From Holosporales bacterium (GTDB lineage: Bacteria > Pseudomonadota > Alphaproteobacteria > BNTO01), in assembly GCA_031257795.1 (NCBI GenBank), contig JAIRNW010000012.1:1-13819 (forward strand): DNA of 13,819 bases, in the 5' to 3' direction. This document shows, piece after piece, positions 1-6,294 of the stretch. The translations under genes were made by a program, and so were the position numbers. A model generated the notes under the pieces. The model saw nothing but the letters and a program-made list of their open reading frames with translations. It searched no databases and was not told the DNA's origin. How positions within the stretch are numbered: the stretch's first letter is position 1; each line of letters begins with the position of its first letter.

Positions 1-124
1 TTGCGGTGCCGAGCTTTTAACTCGAGGCGGACCACGTCTGTCAGAAAATCGTATTTCATGGATGGAGTATTAACACATTATTCGGTTTTCTCCAAGAGGT
101 CAGTCAAGATGGGTATATAGAGTT
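1..124. other. Window edge, possible 3' end of an upstream gene
   Basis: Two + strand frames run in from the left edge without a start: one stops with TAA at 71-73, the other with TAG at 118-120. Either could be the tail of a gene lying outside the window. The frame of the next gene is open from position 74, so a frameshifted link between edge sequence and that gene is possible. Nothing here is recognisable by family. Confidence 0.25.
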
Positions 125-751
125 TTGGCGGAAATTACGGATGAGCGTGAAGGTGAATCAAGTGAGCAAGCAATAGCTAGATTGCTTAGCTATAAGGCTG
201 TCGTTATTGCCCCCCGGAACTCTCGCCCTTCCCAGTATTTGCAAAAATTAACTGAATTAGCGTGGCCCAATTGTTCACGACAGATTCAGTTTGAGCCATT
301 ATCTCCATTGCACATTTGGATTTACTACTTAAAGAAAAACGTCTCTATGGAGTGTGCAAATGCATTTCGGGCTGCACTTCTAAAAGATGGCCAGTTTCTT
401 TACGTAGCTAGAGCGCTCGCCATAGTTGAATTTATTGAGTTGTTATCGGAACATAGTGACTACATGTCTATGGAACTGGATTACCATGGTTTGTACGATA
501 ATCACATTGCTGATCGCCACATTGGCTTTTTGCTTATGAGCTTTATTTGCGCAGAAATTGGGCCAGAAGCTACAACCGCCTTTTTCAATTTCTTACGTTT
601 TTTTAGCAGAGAACCAACATTTAATCGGTATGGTAGATATGAAATATCAAATGGAAGAGTTGTTTTTCGTAGTGGGAAGGAAGGGGTTAATAGGAAGAGA
701 TTTAACTGGATCATGTCTCATGGCAGGGTTACTAATTTTCTAATTCCTTAA
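125..751 (+). CDS. Hypothetical protein, 208 aa, unrecognised
   Basis: An open frame of 208 codons beginning with TTG; no family is recognised. The predicted protein is soluble-looking, with no signal peptide or convincing membrane helix, and has a basic, aromatic C-terminal third (repeated Phe/Arg/Tyr around residues 155-205). The start is uncertain: there is no strong Shine-Dalgarno before TTG 125, the frame is already open from position 74, and the first in-frame ATG comes only at 347. It may therefore be a 5'-truncated or frameshifted gene. The next gene starts 63 bp downstream after an AT-rich stretch. The length of the frame supports a coding region; no function can be assigned. Confidence 0.5.
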   Translation: MAEITDEREGESSEQAIARLLSYKAVVIAPRNSRPSQYLQKLTELAWPNCSRQIQFEPLSPLHIWIYYLKKNVSMECANAFRAALLKDGQFLYVARALAIVEFIELLSEHSDYMSMELDYHGLYDNHIADRHIGFLLMSFICAEIGPEATTAFFNFLRFFSREPTFNRYGRYEISNGRVVFRSGKEGVNRKRFNWIMSHGRVTNFLIP

Positions 752-814
752 ATTGTCCCTCTGTAGAAAATTATTTTATTTTTATGTATTATTAAATAAG
801 AGAGATGTTCTGAA

Positions 815-1747
815 ATGAATTTTATGGAAGTCATTATGAATTATATTGCTAATCTACTAAAAAGCTTTACAAAGTGCACAGTTTTGCGGAAGGCTGTTGC
901 TCCGCTGGAACTTCATCAGTTCAACACGTGCACAAAGTCGCGGACTTCGTTGTGGCGACGAGCCGGTAAACCAGCAAATTTGGGGCGGGTTGGGCTGATT
1001 GCTGCTTGCTTTATGTTGAACACGCCAAGCTGGGGGAATTTGTCTGACGCGATTGACACAGGTATGCTGAAAATAAAAATGCGTCAAATTACGAATAGGG
1101 TAAAACAGCTGCCAAAGCCACGACAGGAAGCTTTTGTTGCCGATATGGAAAAAAATCTAACCCAAGCGGAACAACAAGCAAAAGACGATGCTGATAAACA
1201 AAAAACGGACGGAGCTAACGGACAGCCGCCAAAGCCGGCAGTGAATGGGACTGGTGCTGCGGCGGCTACTACTCCAGCGGCACAAACCGCCGGAGGGCCT
1301 GCTGGAACACCGCCAGTGCCTGCCCCAGCTGCGGGAACGCCTGCGGCTCCGACCGGGGCTTCGTCACAACCTGCCGCAGCACCAACATCAGAAAAGCCAG
1401 CTCCTGGACAACCTGGTTCTGAAACCAATGCTGCAGCTGCTGGAACTCCTGCGGCTGGAACTCCTGCTGCGGGCGCTCCCGCTACTGGAACTCCTGCTGC
1501 GACGACAACTGGACCAGCTGCTCCTGCCGCTACAATTGAACCGGCTGCTGTAGCAGCCACACCTGCGGGAGCTCCTGCCCCTGAAACTACGCCGCCAGCA
1601 GCCGCACCGGCTTCCGCATCTGCAACTACACCTGCGGCTATTCCTACTTCTGTCGCCACTGCCGCACTGGCTTCCACTCCCGCTGCACCAACAGCTGCAC
1701 CAGCTGCAACCACGACTCCAGCGTCCGCGCCTGCTGCATCAGCATAA
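815..1747 (+). CDS. Exported Ala/Pro/Thr-rich low-complexity protein
   Basis: A 310-aa protein in three parts. Residues 1-60 are a long basic N-terminal region. Residues 57-75 form a hydrophobic segment ending in a plausible signal-peptidase site near SWG, followed by a charged helical stretch to about residue 130. Residues 135-310 are almost entirely Ala, Pro, Thr and Gly with short repeats such as GTPAAGTPAAG. Such tails are usually extended, disordered linkers in envelope proteins (general knowledge); no folded domain is seen. In-frame ATGs at 824 and 836 are alternatives; an AGAGAG lies about 10 nt before 815 and a GGAAG 5 nt before 836. The 3' end is the first unit of a 136-bp tandem repeat that continues beyond the stop. 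Function unknown; surface or periplasmic location is inferred. Confidence 0.6.
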   Translation: MNFMEVIMNYIANLLKSFTKCTVLRKAVAPLELHQFNTCTKSRTSLWRRAGKPANLGRVGLIAACFMLNTPSWGNLSDAIDTGMLKIKMRQITNRVKQLPKPRQEAFVADMEKNLTQAEQQAKDDADKQKTDGANGQPPKPAVNGTGAAAATTPAAQTAGGPAGTPPVPAPAAGTPAAPTGASSQPAAAPTSEKPAPGQPGSETNAAAAGTPAAGTPAAGAPATGTPAATTTGPAAPAATIEPAAVAATPAGAPAPETTPPAAAPASASATTPAAIPTSVATAALASTPAAPTAAPAATTTPASAPAASA

Positions 1748-2130
1748 GCTGCTACCACCGCGCCAGCAGCATAGGAGAACCAAATCAAACGCCACTGCCT
1801 CACCGGCTTCCACGCCCGCGGCACCAACAGCTGCACCAGCTGCAGCCACGGCTCCAGCGTACGCACCTACTGTATCAGCATAAGCTGCTACCACCGCGCC
1901 AGCAGCATAGGAGAACCAAATCAAACGCCACTCCCGCACCGGCTTCCACGCCCGCTGCACCAACAGCTGCACCAGCTGCAGCTCCGGCTCCAGCGTCCGC
2001 ACCCTCTGCATCAGCATAAGCCGCGGCTCACGCACCAGCAGCATAGTAGAACCAAATCAAACGCCACTACCGCACCAGCTTCCACGCTCGCGGCACCAAC
2101 AGCTGCGCCAACAGCATAGGAGAACCGAAT
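1669..2130. repeat. 136-bp tandem repeat, about 3.4 copies
   Basis: Units start at 1669, 1805, 1941 and 2077; the first three are exactly 136 bp and the fourth is cut after about 54 bp. Each begins with ggcttccac or a near variant and contains caccaacagctgc, a TCAGCATAAGC or close match, and AGCATAG(G/T)AGAACC. Unit 1 contains the last codons and the stop of the Ala/Pro-rich gene; units 2-4 lie outside it. Because 136 is not a multiple of three, units 2 and 3 fall in other frames and unit 4 returns to the gene's frame. This accounts for most of the 497-bp gap before the SH3 gene. Confidence 0.93.
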
Positions 2131-2162
2131 AAAAAGAATTTGCAAGGGGAACCCAGAACCCG

Positions 2163-2196
2163 TTGACGACCTAACTTTTGGTAACAATGTATAAAT
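2163..2196 (+). promoter_or_regulatory. Possible promoter of the SH3 gene
   Basis: TTGACG (2163-2168) resembles a sigma70 -35 box and TATAAAT (2190-2196) a -10 box. The 21-nt spacing is longer than the preferred 17, so this is a weak prediction. It lies about 50 bp upstream of the ATG at 2245. Confidence 0.3.
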
Positions 2197-2244
2197 ATGG
2201 TACAAATGCTTCTACGCTAGTCTTGCGCTGATTGCATTCCCATA

Positions 2245-2826
2245 ATGTTTGGTAGTTTTATAAAGAATCTGTTGCGCGTTTCTGTGCTTGCTTTCGTAGA
2301 GATGTTTCCGTCCCTCGCAGAAGTTGCCTACGCAGATCACAAATCCGTAAAAAAATCCACGCACATCCCAGCGACAGAGAGCCAGCCACATAAAAAGCGA
2401 AATAATGGTGGCAATGGCGATTTCAACTGCCATTTTGCCAGCTTGCGCAGCTCGAAGATCAACATGCACGTTGGCCCCGGAATGCAGTATCCAGTTGAAT
2501 GGGTTTTGGTGTGCAAAAAACTTCCGGTTGTTATAGTGGCCGAATTTGGCCAGTGGCGAAAAATCTGCCTTTTCGACGGAACCACTGGTTGGATCCACAA
2601 AAGTATGCTCTCCACCAAAAAAACAAGGCTCATCGTGAAGGATGCTGTCATCTTTGCAAACTCATCCAAAAAATCAGAAAAACTGGCGAAAGCACGGCAA
2701 TATGTTGTGGTGGAGGAGATTAAAGTCCAAAAAGGGTGGGTGAAAATACAGGTGAAGACGAATAAGAATATTGTTGGCTGGGTGAAGGCAAAGAATTGCT
2801 GGGATGGCAGTGCGCCTAAAAATTAA
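2245..2826 (+). CDS. Secreted bacterial SH3-domain protein
   Basis: A 193-aa protein with an N-terminal signal sequence (hydrophobic residues 9-30, Ala-Tyr-Ala before a likely cleavage site). Residues 64-130 match the bacterial SH3 domain common in alphaproteobacterial exported proteins: FASLRSSKINMHVGPG, then YPVEW, then WRKI, then GTTGWIHKSMLS. Residues 131-188 look like a second, more diverged SH3-like unit ending in VGWVKAKNCW. Such domains bind peptidoglycan or peptides in the periplasm (family knowledge), so a cell-wall role is likely but not proven. Its stop lies only 29 bp from the convergent stop of the NuoM-like gene. Length is close to the usual 170-200 aa. Confidence 0.85.
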   Translation: MFGSFIKNLLRVSVLAFVEMFPSLAEVAYADHKSVKKSTHIPATESQPHKKRNNGGNGDFNCHFASLRSSKINMHVGPGMQYPVEWVLVCKKLPVVIVAEFGQWRKICLFDGTTGWIHKSMLSTKKTRLIVKDAVIFANSSKKSEKLAKARQYVVVEEIKVQKGWVKIQVKTNKNIVGWVKAKNCWDGSAPKN

Positions 2827-2855
2827 TTCCGTCTCCAAACAAAGTGCGGACTTTA

Positions 2856-4526
2856 TCAACCAACGAATCTATCAACCTTTTGTAACTGTGTGTGGTGCAT
2901 TAAATCGGGCTTGATAGCAAAAGAAATAAGCGCGATCGCAATCATGACTATTACATGAAGAACTCCAAAGCGCGCATTGCGGGAACCATCGCCCACTCCA
3001 CTGTCACTATAAAGTCCAGAGCCGCGTCCAAAGAAGACGGAGCCATACATCGCTAGCGAGAACTTTTTTGCGGTTTTCCCTCCGAACAATTCCGCACCTT
3101 GCACAGCCGCGCCGCTGGCGTTTCTTTGACAAAGCAAAAAGGAATGTACAATCTTGATCATGATGAAAACCTCGAGTACGAAAAGAGGAAAATAGCAAAG
3201 CGCTAAAACGAAATTATCGGTGTGCAAGAAATGCGCAAACAGGTCATATAAATTGCAGAATCCAAGAGTGCCAGGAATCCCAACTAAAGACGCAATAAAA
3301 TAACACAAGCATAGGTTCACAACCTTCGTTTGAATTGATAAGGAATTAAAGATTTTATTTTTTTCAAAAACACTGCTTTCTATAAACTGCCGCTCACAAC
3401 ACGTGCTTTGCAGGCGCGCATGCATGAAAAACGAAAAAAAAACACCAATAACACAGACTATATAATTCATGACAAGTGCCGTTATGAAGTATTCAGGCAT
3501 CTGTGTTAATAGCATTAACATCAATTGCGAAAGCGTGATTTGCTTTATGCACGGAATGATAAACAGAAAGTGTTGCGTTCCTCTTCTGAAAAACAAAACC
3601 AATGACACAATTGCCTTTATGAACACAACCAAAGCCAGCCCCACAGCGACATACATCATTTTGTGGGTGAAAATGGTGAACAAAAGGAACTTTTGGAGGG
3701 AATACGCTTCTATTAGGAAAAGCAAGGAGGAAAGGAGGAATGGGAATTGTATAGAATTTTTCCGGCTGGACTCTTCAACGAAAACAAAAGTACTGCTCAG
3801 CTCTATCCTAATCAGCAATGCTACTAGTAACAAAAAGCGGAGGACGTCGGGAACTGGGGAGACAAGCTGCATTTGTTGTATAAAAGGCGGGATTCCGTCG
3901 AAATGACAGGAAAATTTCAGAAAGAATAAGCAAAAGATGACGGAGCTCAGCACACCCATTAATATATACACAGTCACAGAAAGTTTGTGGATTCGTTGCA
4001 CGGCGTCCCGACTTTTCCGAGATACCGAAGCTGCCCGGCCTGGTAATCCAATGAAATCTGTTTTTGTAATGAGCAAAAACATACAAACAATGACTTCTGA
4101 AAAAATGTAGAAAATGAGCACGTTGATTGAACAGAAAACTATTGCAGAGCAGGAAAGAAGGAACATGAGCCTCAATATTTCCCTCTTAACTAGCTGGCCA
4201 TACTCGCATAAAATCACCATCACAAACGCAACTAAACTTAATAAAAACAAAAATAAAAGCGAGATCGGAGTGAGACCGATTGTGAAGTTTATGCCGTGCA
4301 AAGGAATGAAATAATGCTTTTCAAAAAAATACATTATGTCTGGCGCCGGAAATATCGCTAATAGTAAGACGATAACAATCGCAAAGAAAAATGAGCAAAC
4401 GAAAATAGCGCAATTAATTATATTACGCCGGTTGTTTTCGTCTATTCGTAATAGGAACAACGAACCCCACAGTGGAATCGTGATCAATATTGAGAGGAGT
4501 GGGATGTCAGGGGCGTCGGCAAACAT
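2856..4526 (-). CDS. Divergent NuoM-like antiporter-type membrane subunit
   Basis: A 556-aa very hydrophobic protein with about 13-14 membrane segments. It resembles NuoM, the proton-translocating antiporter-like subunit of NADH dehydrogenase I. Matching landmarks: a start like PLLSILITIPLWGSLFLL; residues 80-150 aligning with the NuoM TM4-TM5 region and keeping the membrane Glu (E144 in FSEVIVC); GIPGTLGF at 416-423, equal to the NuoM G-x-PGT-x-x-F motif; YGSVFFG at 494-500; and a last helix followed by Lys-Pro. Where NuoM has KMPVVPLHGWLPDAH, this protein reads RIELSSTFVFVEESS, and the TM8 lysine and later histidine seem absent. It starts 9 bp after the NuoK-like stop. A degenerate or repurposed complex I subunit is the likeliest reading; an Mrp-type antiporter subunit is possible. 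Confidence 0.6.
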   Translation of the reverse strand: MFADAPDIPLLSILITIPLWGSLFLLRIDENNRRNIINCAIFVCSFFFAIVIVLLLAIFPAPDIMYFFEKHYFIPLHGINFTIGLTPISLLFLFLLSLVAFVMVILCEYGQLVKREILRLMFLLSCSAIVFCSINVLIFYIFSEVIVCMFLLITKTDFIGLPGRAASVSRKSRDAVQRIHKLSVTVYILMGVLSSVIFCLFFLKFSCHFDGIPPFIQQMQLVSPVPDVLRFLLLVALLIRIELSSTFVFVEESSRKNSIQFPFLLSSLLFLIEAYSLQKFLLFTIFTHKMMYVAVGLALVVFIKAIVSLVLFFRRGTQHFLFIIPCIKQITLSQLMLMLLTQMPEYFITALVMNYIVCVIGVFFSFFMHARLQSTCCERQFIESSVFEKNKIFNSLSIQTKVVNLCLCYFIASLVGIPGTLGFCNLYDLFAHFLHTDNFVLALCYFPLFVLEVFIMIKIVHSFLLCQRNASGAAVQGAELFGGKTAKKFSLAMYGSVFFGRGSGLYSDSGVGDGSRNARFGVLHVIVMIAIALISFAIKPDLMHHTQLQKVDRFVG

Positions 4527-4535
4527 TGCTACACA

Positions 4536-4859
4536 CTATTGCCGAAAGTTTGAGGATTCGTTGGAATAGCGCCCAGACAAAGCCTGCTTCGGCCGCTCCA
4601 CCAAACACATTCCAACTAAAATTTGGCAAACCGCGCACACAAGAATGCAGAAAACGAAAAAAACTCCCATTGTGTCTTTCAAAGAAAAGGAGAAAAAGAC
4701 CAGCAGGATTACGCTGGAGAACAGGGCATATATGTTGAGGAAATACCCGATGTGTTTCCCTTCTTGGTGCCTAAAAATCAAAATAATTGTGTACAGCAAT
4801 ATAAAAAAAGATCCACACAATACCACATTGCTCATGCAGTCGATGCCGCCCTCTGCCAT
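4536..4859 (-). CDS. Divergent NuoK-like membrane subunit
   Basis: A protein of 107 aa (99 aa if started at the ATG at 4835, the usual NuoK length) with three membrane helices separated by short loops, as in NuoK. Aligned by its helices and the VGMCL segment, the two glutamates essential in NuoK TM2 and TM3 (E36, E72 in E. coli) fall on Asn and Gln here. That alignment was made by eye and is tentative. The frame is open back to 4892, but that extension runs into repeat R1, so the internal ATGs are preferred; neither has a good Shine-Dalgarno. Identity rests on topology, size and the J-K-M gene order more than on sequence. It is probably co-transcribed with its neighbours. Confidence 0.5.
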   Translation of the reverse strand: MAEGGIDCMSNVVLCGSFFILLYTIILIFRHQEGKHIGYFLNIYALFSSVILLVFFSFSLKDTMGVFFVFCILVCAVCQILVGMCLVERPKQALSGRYSNESSNFRQ

Positions 4860-4877
4860 CCACTTTCCCAGACCATA

Positions 4878-4995
4878 GCACTGTCCCCGCAAGTTTGTGG
4901 GTTCGTCGATCCGGCACTCGAATGCTCACATACCTTTAGTACGCTGCTCTTCTGCGTTCCGTGTCTTCTGCCCCCAATTCTTTCGGGAACAGTGC
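4878..4995 (+). repeat. Hairpin-armed dispersed repeat R1
   Basis: About 118 bp filling the gap between the NuoJ-like and NuoK-like genes. The left arm begins gcactgtccccgcaag; the reverse complement of the right arm begins gcactgttcccgaaag. The core has gggttcgtcgatccgg, ctcgaatgctcac, agtacgctgctcttctgc and cgtgtcttctgcc, shared with R2-R4. The right end lies 7 bp from the NuoJ-like stop. Confidence 0.85.
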
Positions 4996-5002
4996 ACCAT
5001 TT

Positions 5003-5593
5003 CTATCGCAGAATACTCACACACCCAATAGCAACAAGCAATACTATAATAGACAGAATCATCAGAAAAAAGTAGCTACTCTGCGGAACAAGCGCCTTTT
5101 CATCAGCAAATCTTGAAGCCGATTTCTCTGATTTAGCGAATGAAGAGGAAGCCTCTTTGCCGCTCATCATGGTCGCGAGTTTTTTGTTGGAATTGGAGCT
5201 TCTCTTCTCTAGCTTCTCAGCGATCCTATTGCCGACCGTCGCTTGTGCAAAATCGGCCCCTCCACTTATCGTGACAAGAACAGAGAACGCGCAGACAAGC
5301 AAACAAAGCATTATTTTTTGTTTGCAGAAATCGAGAACTTTCGGAACCTCAAGGTATTGGTCGGTGATTGTGCTGTTCCTGTGCGGGAAGAACACAAGCA
5401 AAGCAGACGTTATCAGCAATATAAACATCACAGCGATGCTGATAGACTGGAATTCAAAAAGAGAAGTGAATAAGGCCAATAAAGCAAAAGGAACAGACGC
5501 AAACCAAAACAACTCCACAGAAAGCGAAGACGCAATGACCGACAGAACCAAGCAAAAAACAGAAGAAATCACTTTCAATGAAAACATATTCAT
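5003..5593 (-). CDS. Divergent NuoJ-like membrane subunit
   Basis: A 196-aa membrane protein with three helices in the first 75 residues, a fourth near residues 93-112, a hydrophilic Ser/Lys/Ala-rich loop (about 115-165) and a last helix at the C terminus: the five-helix layout of NuoJ. The segment around residues 40-65 parallels the NuoJ TM2-TM3 region, and the last helix resembles NuoJ's final helix minus its glutamate. The start at 5593 (ATGAATATG) is chosen because the frame upstream to 5641 overlaps the preceding gene by 41 bp; 5593 lies 7 bp after that gene's stop. As with its two neighbours, sequence conservation is poor and identity leans on order J-K-M. The native function could be lost or altered. 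Confidence 0.5.
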   Translation of the reverse strand: MNMFSLKVISSVFCLVLSVIASSLSVELFWFASVPFALLALFTSLFEFQSISIAVMFILLITSALLVFFPHRNSTITDQYLEVPKVLDFCKQKIMLCLLVCAFSVLVTISGGADFAQATVGNRIAEKLEKRSSNSNKKLATMMSGKEASSSFAKSEKSASRFADEKALVPQSSYFFLMILSIIVLLVAIGCVSILR

Positions 5594-5600
5594 ATTTTGC

Positions 5601-6176
5601 TCATTCAAGCTGTTGTTGGAAATGCAGCAACAGCTCATCAAGTCTAGCGCCGCTCGCGACGGCTATATGTCGTGAGAGTTCCACAAATTGATCCACAATC
5701 TGCTCGCCAGTTAGCAGTTGTAACTGTCGCAGCTCTTGCAACGGCACACGCAACGTCACCTTCCCATCATCTCCATGACCACCTGCCATTAATGTTACGA
5801 CAAGACATCTATTATCATTTCCCTGCATCATTTGTGGATATTGAGTACGTACCGACAGAGCTATACACTGTTTTATTAGAGAGATTACTTCTTCTCTTAG
5901 TTGTTCTAAACCTATCGGTTGCACCATATCTAATAATCTCTCACGATCTTGCCTTGGAAGCAAAATAACTGCTCTGTTAAGAATGCCAGATGGATGTGCC
6001 AGTGCATCATCGCCTGCGTCAAAAACCACCGACGGCTGCCCTTTTCCCCCTTCCGCTACCATTGCTGGCACTCCTTCATCTTCTGGCCCCAAAGTTATAA
6101 TTTCCCCTGAAGAATTAGCTGAGTTCCACTGGCAAAAAAACAACACAACACCGGACAACTTCATTAACCTTCTCAT
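5601..6176 (-). CDS. Unknown exported protein leading the J-K-M cluster
   Basis: A 191-aa protein starting at the ATG at 6176, which has GAGAG six nt upstream; a TTG at 6194 would add six residues but lacks such a site. The N terminus (MRRLMKLSGVVLFFCQW, then SANS) is a clear signal peptide. The mature part is hydrophilic, acidic near its N terminus (TLGPEDEG) and Leu/Gln/Glu-rich toward the end (residues 145-191, amphipathic helices). No family is recognised. It sits directly before the NuoJ-like gene with a 7-bp gap, so the two are probably one transcript. A periplasmic partner or assembly role for the membrane proteins is only a guess from position. Confidence 0.65.
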   Translation of the reverse strand: MRRLMKLSGVVLFFCQWNSANSSGEIITLGPEDEGVPAMVAEGGKGQPSVVFDAGDDALAHPSGILNRAVILLPRQDRERLLDMVQPIGLEQLREEVISLIKQCIALSVRTQYPQMMQGNDNRCLVVTLMAGGHGDDGKVTLRVPLQELRQLQLLTGEQIVDQFVELSRHIAVASGARLDELLLHFQQQLE

Positions 6177-6211
6177 GTTCCACTCTCTTTTCAAAAACCA
6201 AACACGGCCCT

Positions 6212-6241
6212 ACCGTACACCAGCAGCTACCTGTTGGTCAA
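6212..6241 (-). promoter_or_regulatory. Possible promoter of the exported-protein/J-K-M operon
   Basis: On the - strand TTGACC (6241-6236) and TACGGT (6217-6212) are separated by 18 bp, giving a passable sigma70 pair about 35 bp upstream of the ATG at 6176. The -10 is weak. Confidence 0.33.
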
Positions 6242-6248
6242 ACTGCGC

Positions 6249-6268
6249 AAAATGAAAATGTTCATTTT
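6249..6268. promoter_or_regulatory. Perfect inverted repeat, possible operator
   Basis: AAAATGAA and TTCATTTT, 8-bp perfect arms with a 4-bp centre, lie between the divergent exported-protein operon and mutL, immediately upstream of the predicted -35 box. This could be a regulator site or a small hairpin; it has no T-run that would make it a terminator. Confidence 0.4.
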
Positions 6269-6294
6269 GTCACAGAAGATTTTCTAGGCCCTCT

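Noticed and set aside
1084..1866. A 260-codon open frame on the - strand, Ala/Val/Gly-rich
   Set aside because: It is the antisense of GCN-rich Ala/Pro codons in the + strand gene and of the tandem repeat. It has no signal, domain or ribosome site of its own, and similar frames at 1739-2205 are the same repeat read again.
3469..3906. A 145-codon + strand frame inside the NuoM-like gene
   Set aside because: The - strand frame has coherent membrane helices and the G-x-PGT motif. The + strand product has no recognisable features.
4890..4912. tRNA T-loop-like gggttcgtcgatccg in the repeats
   Set aside because: No acceptor stem, anticodon arm or D-arm could be formed around it in any copy.
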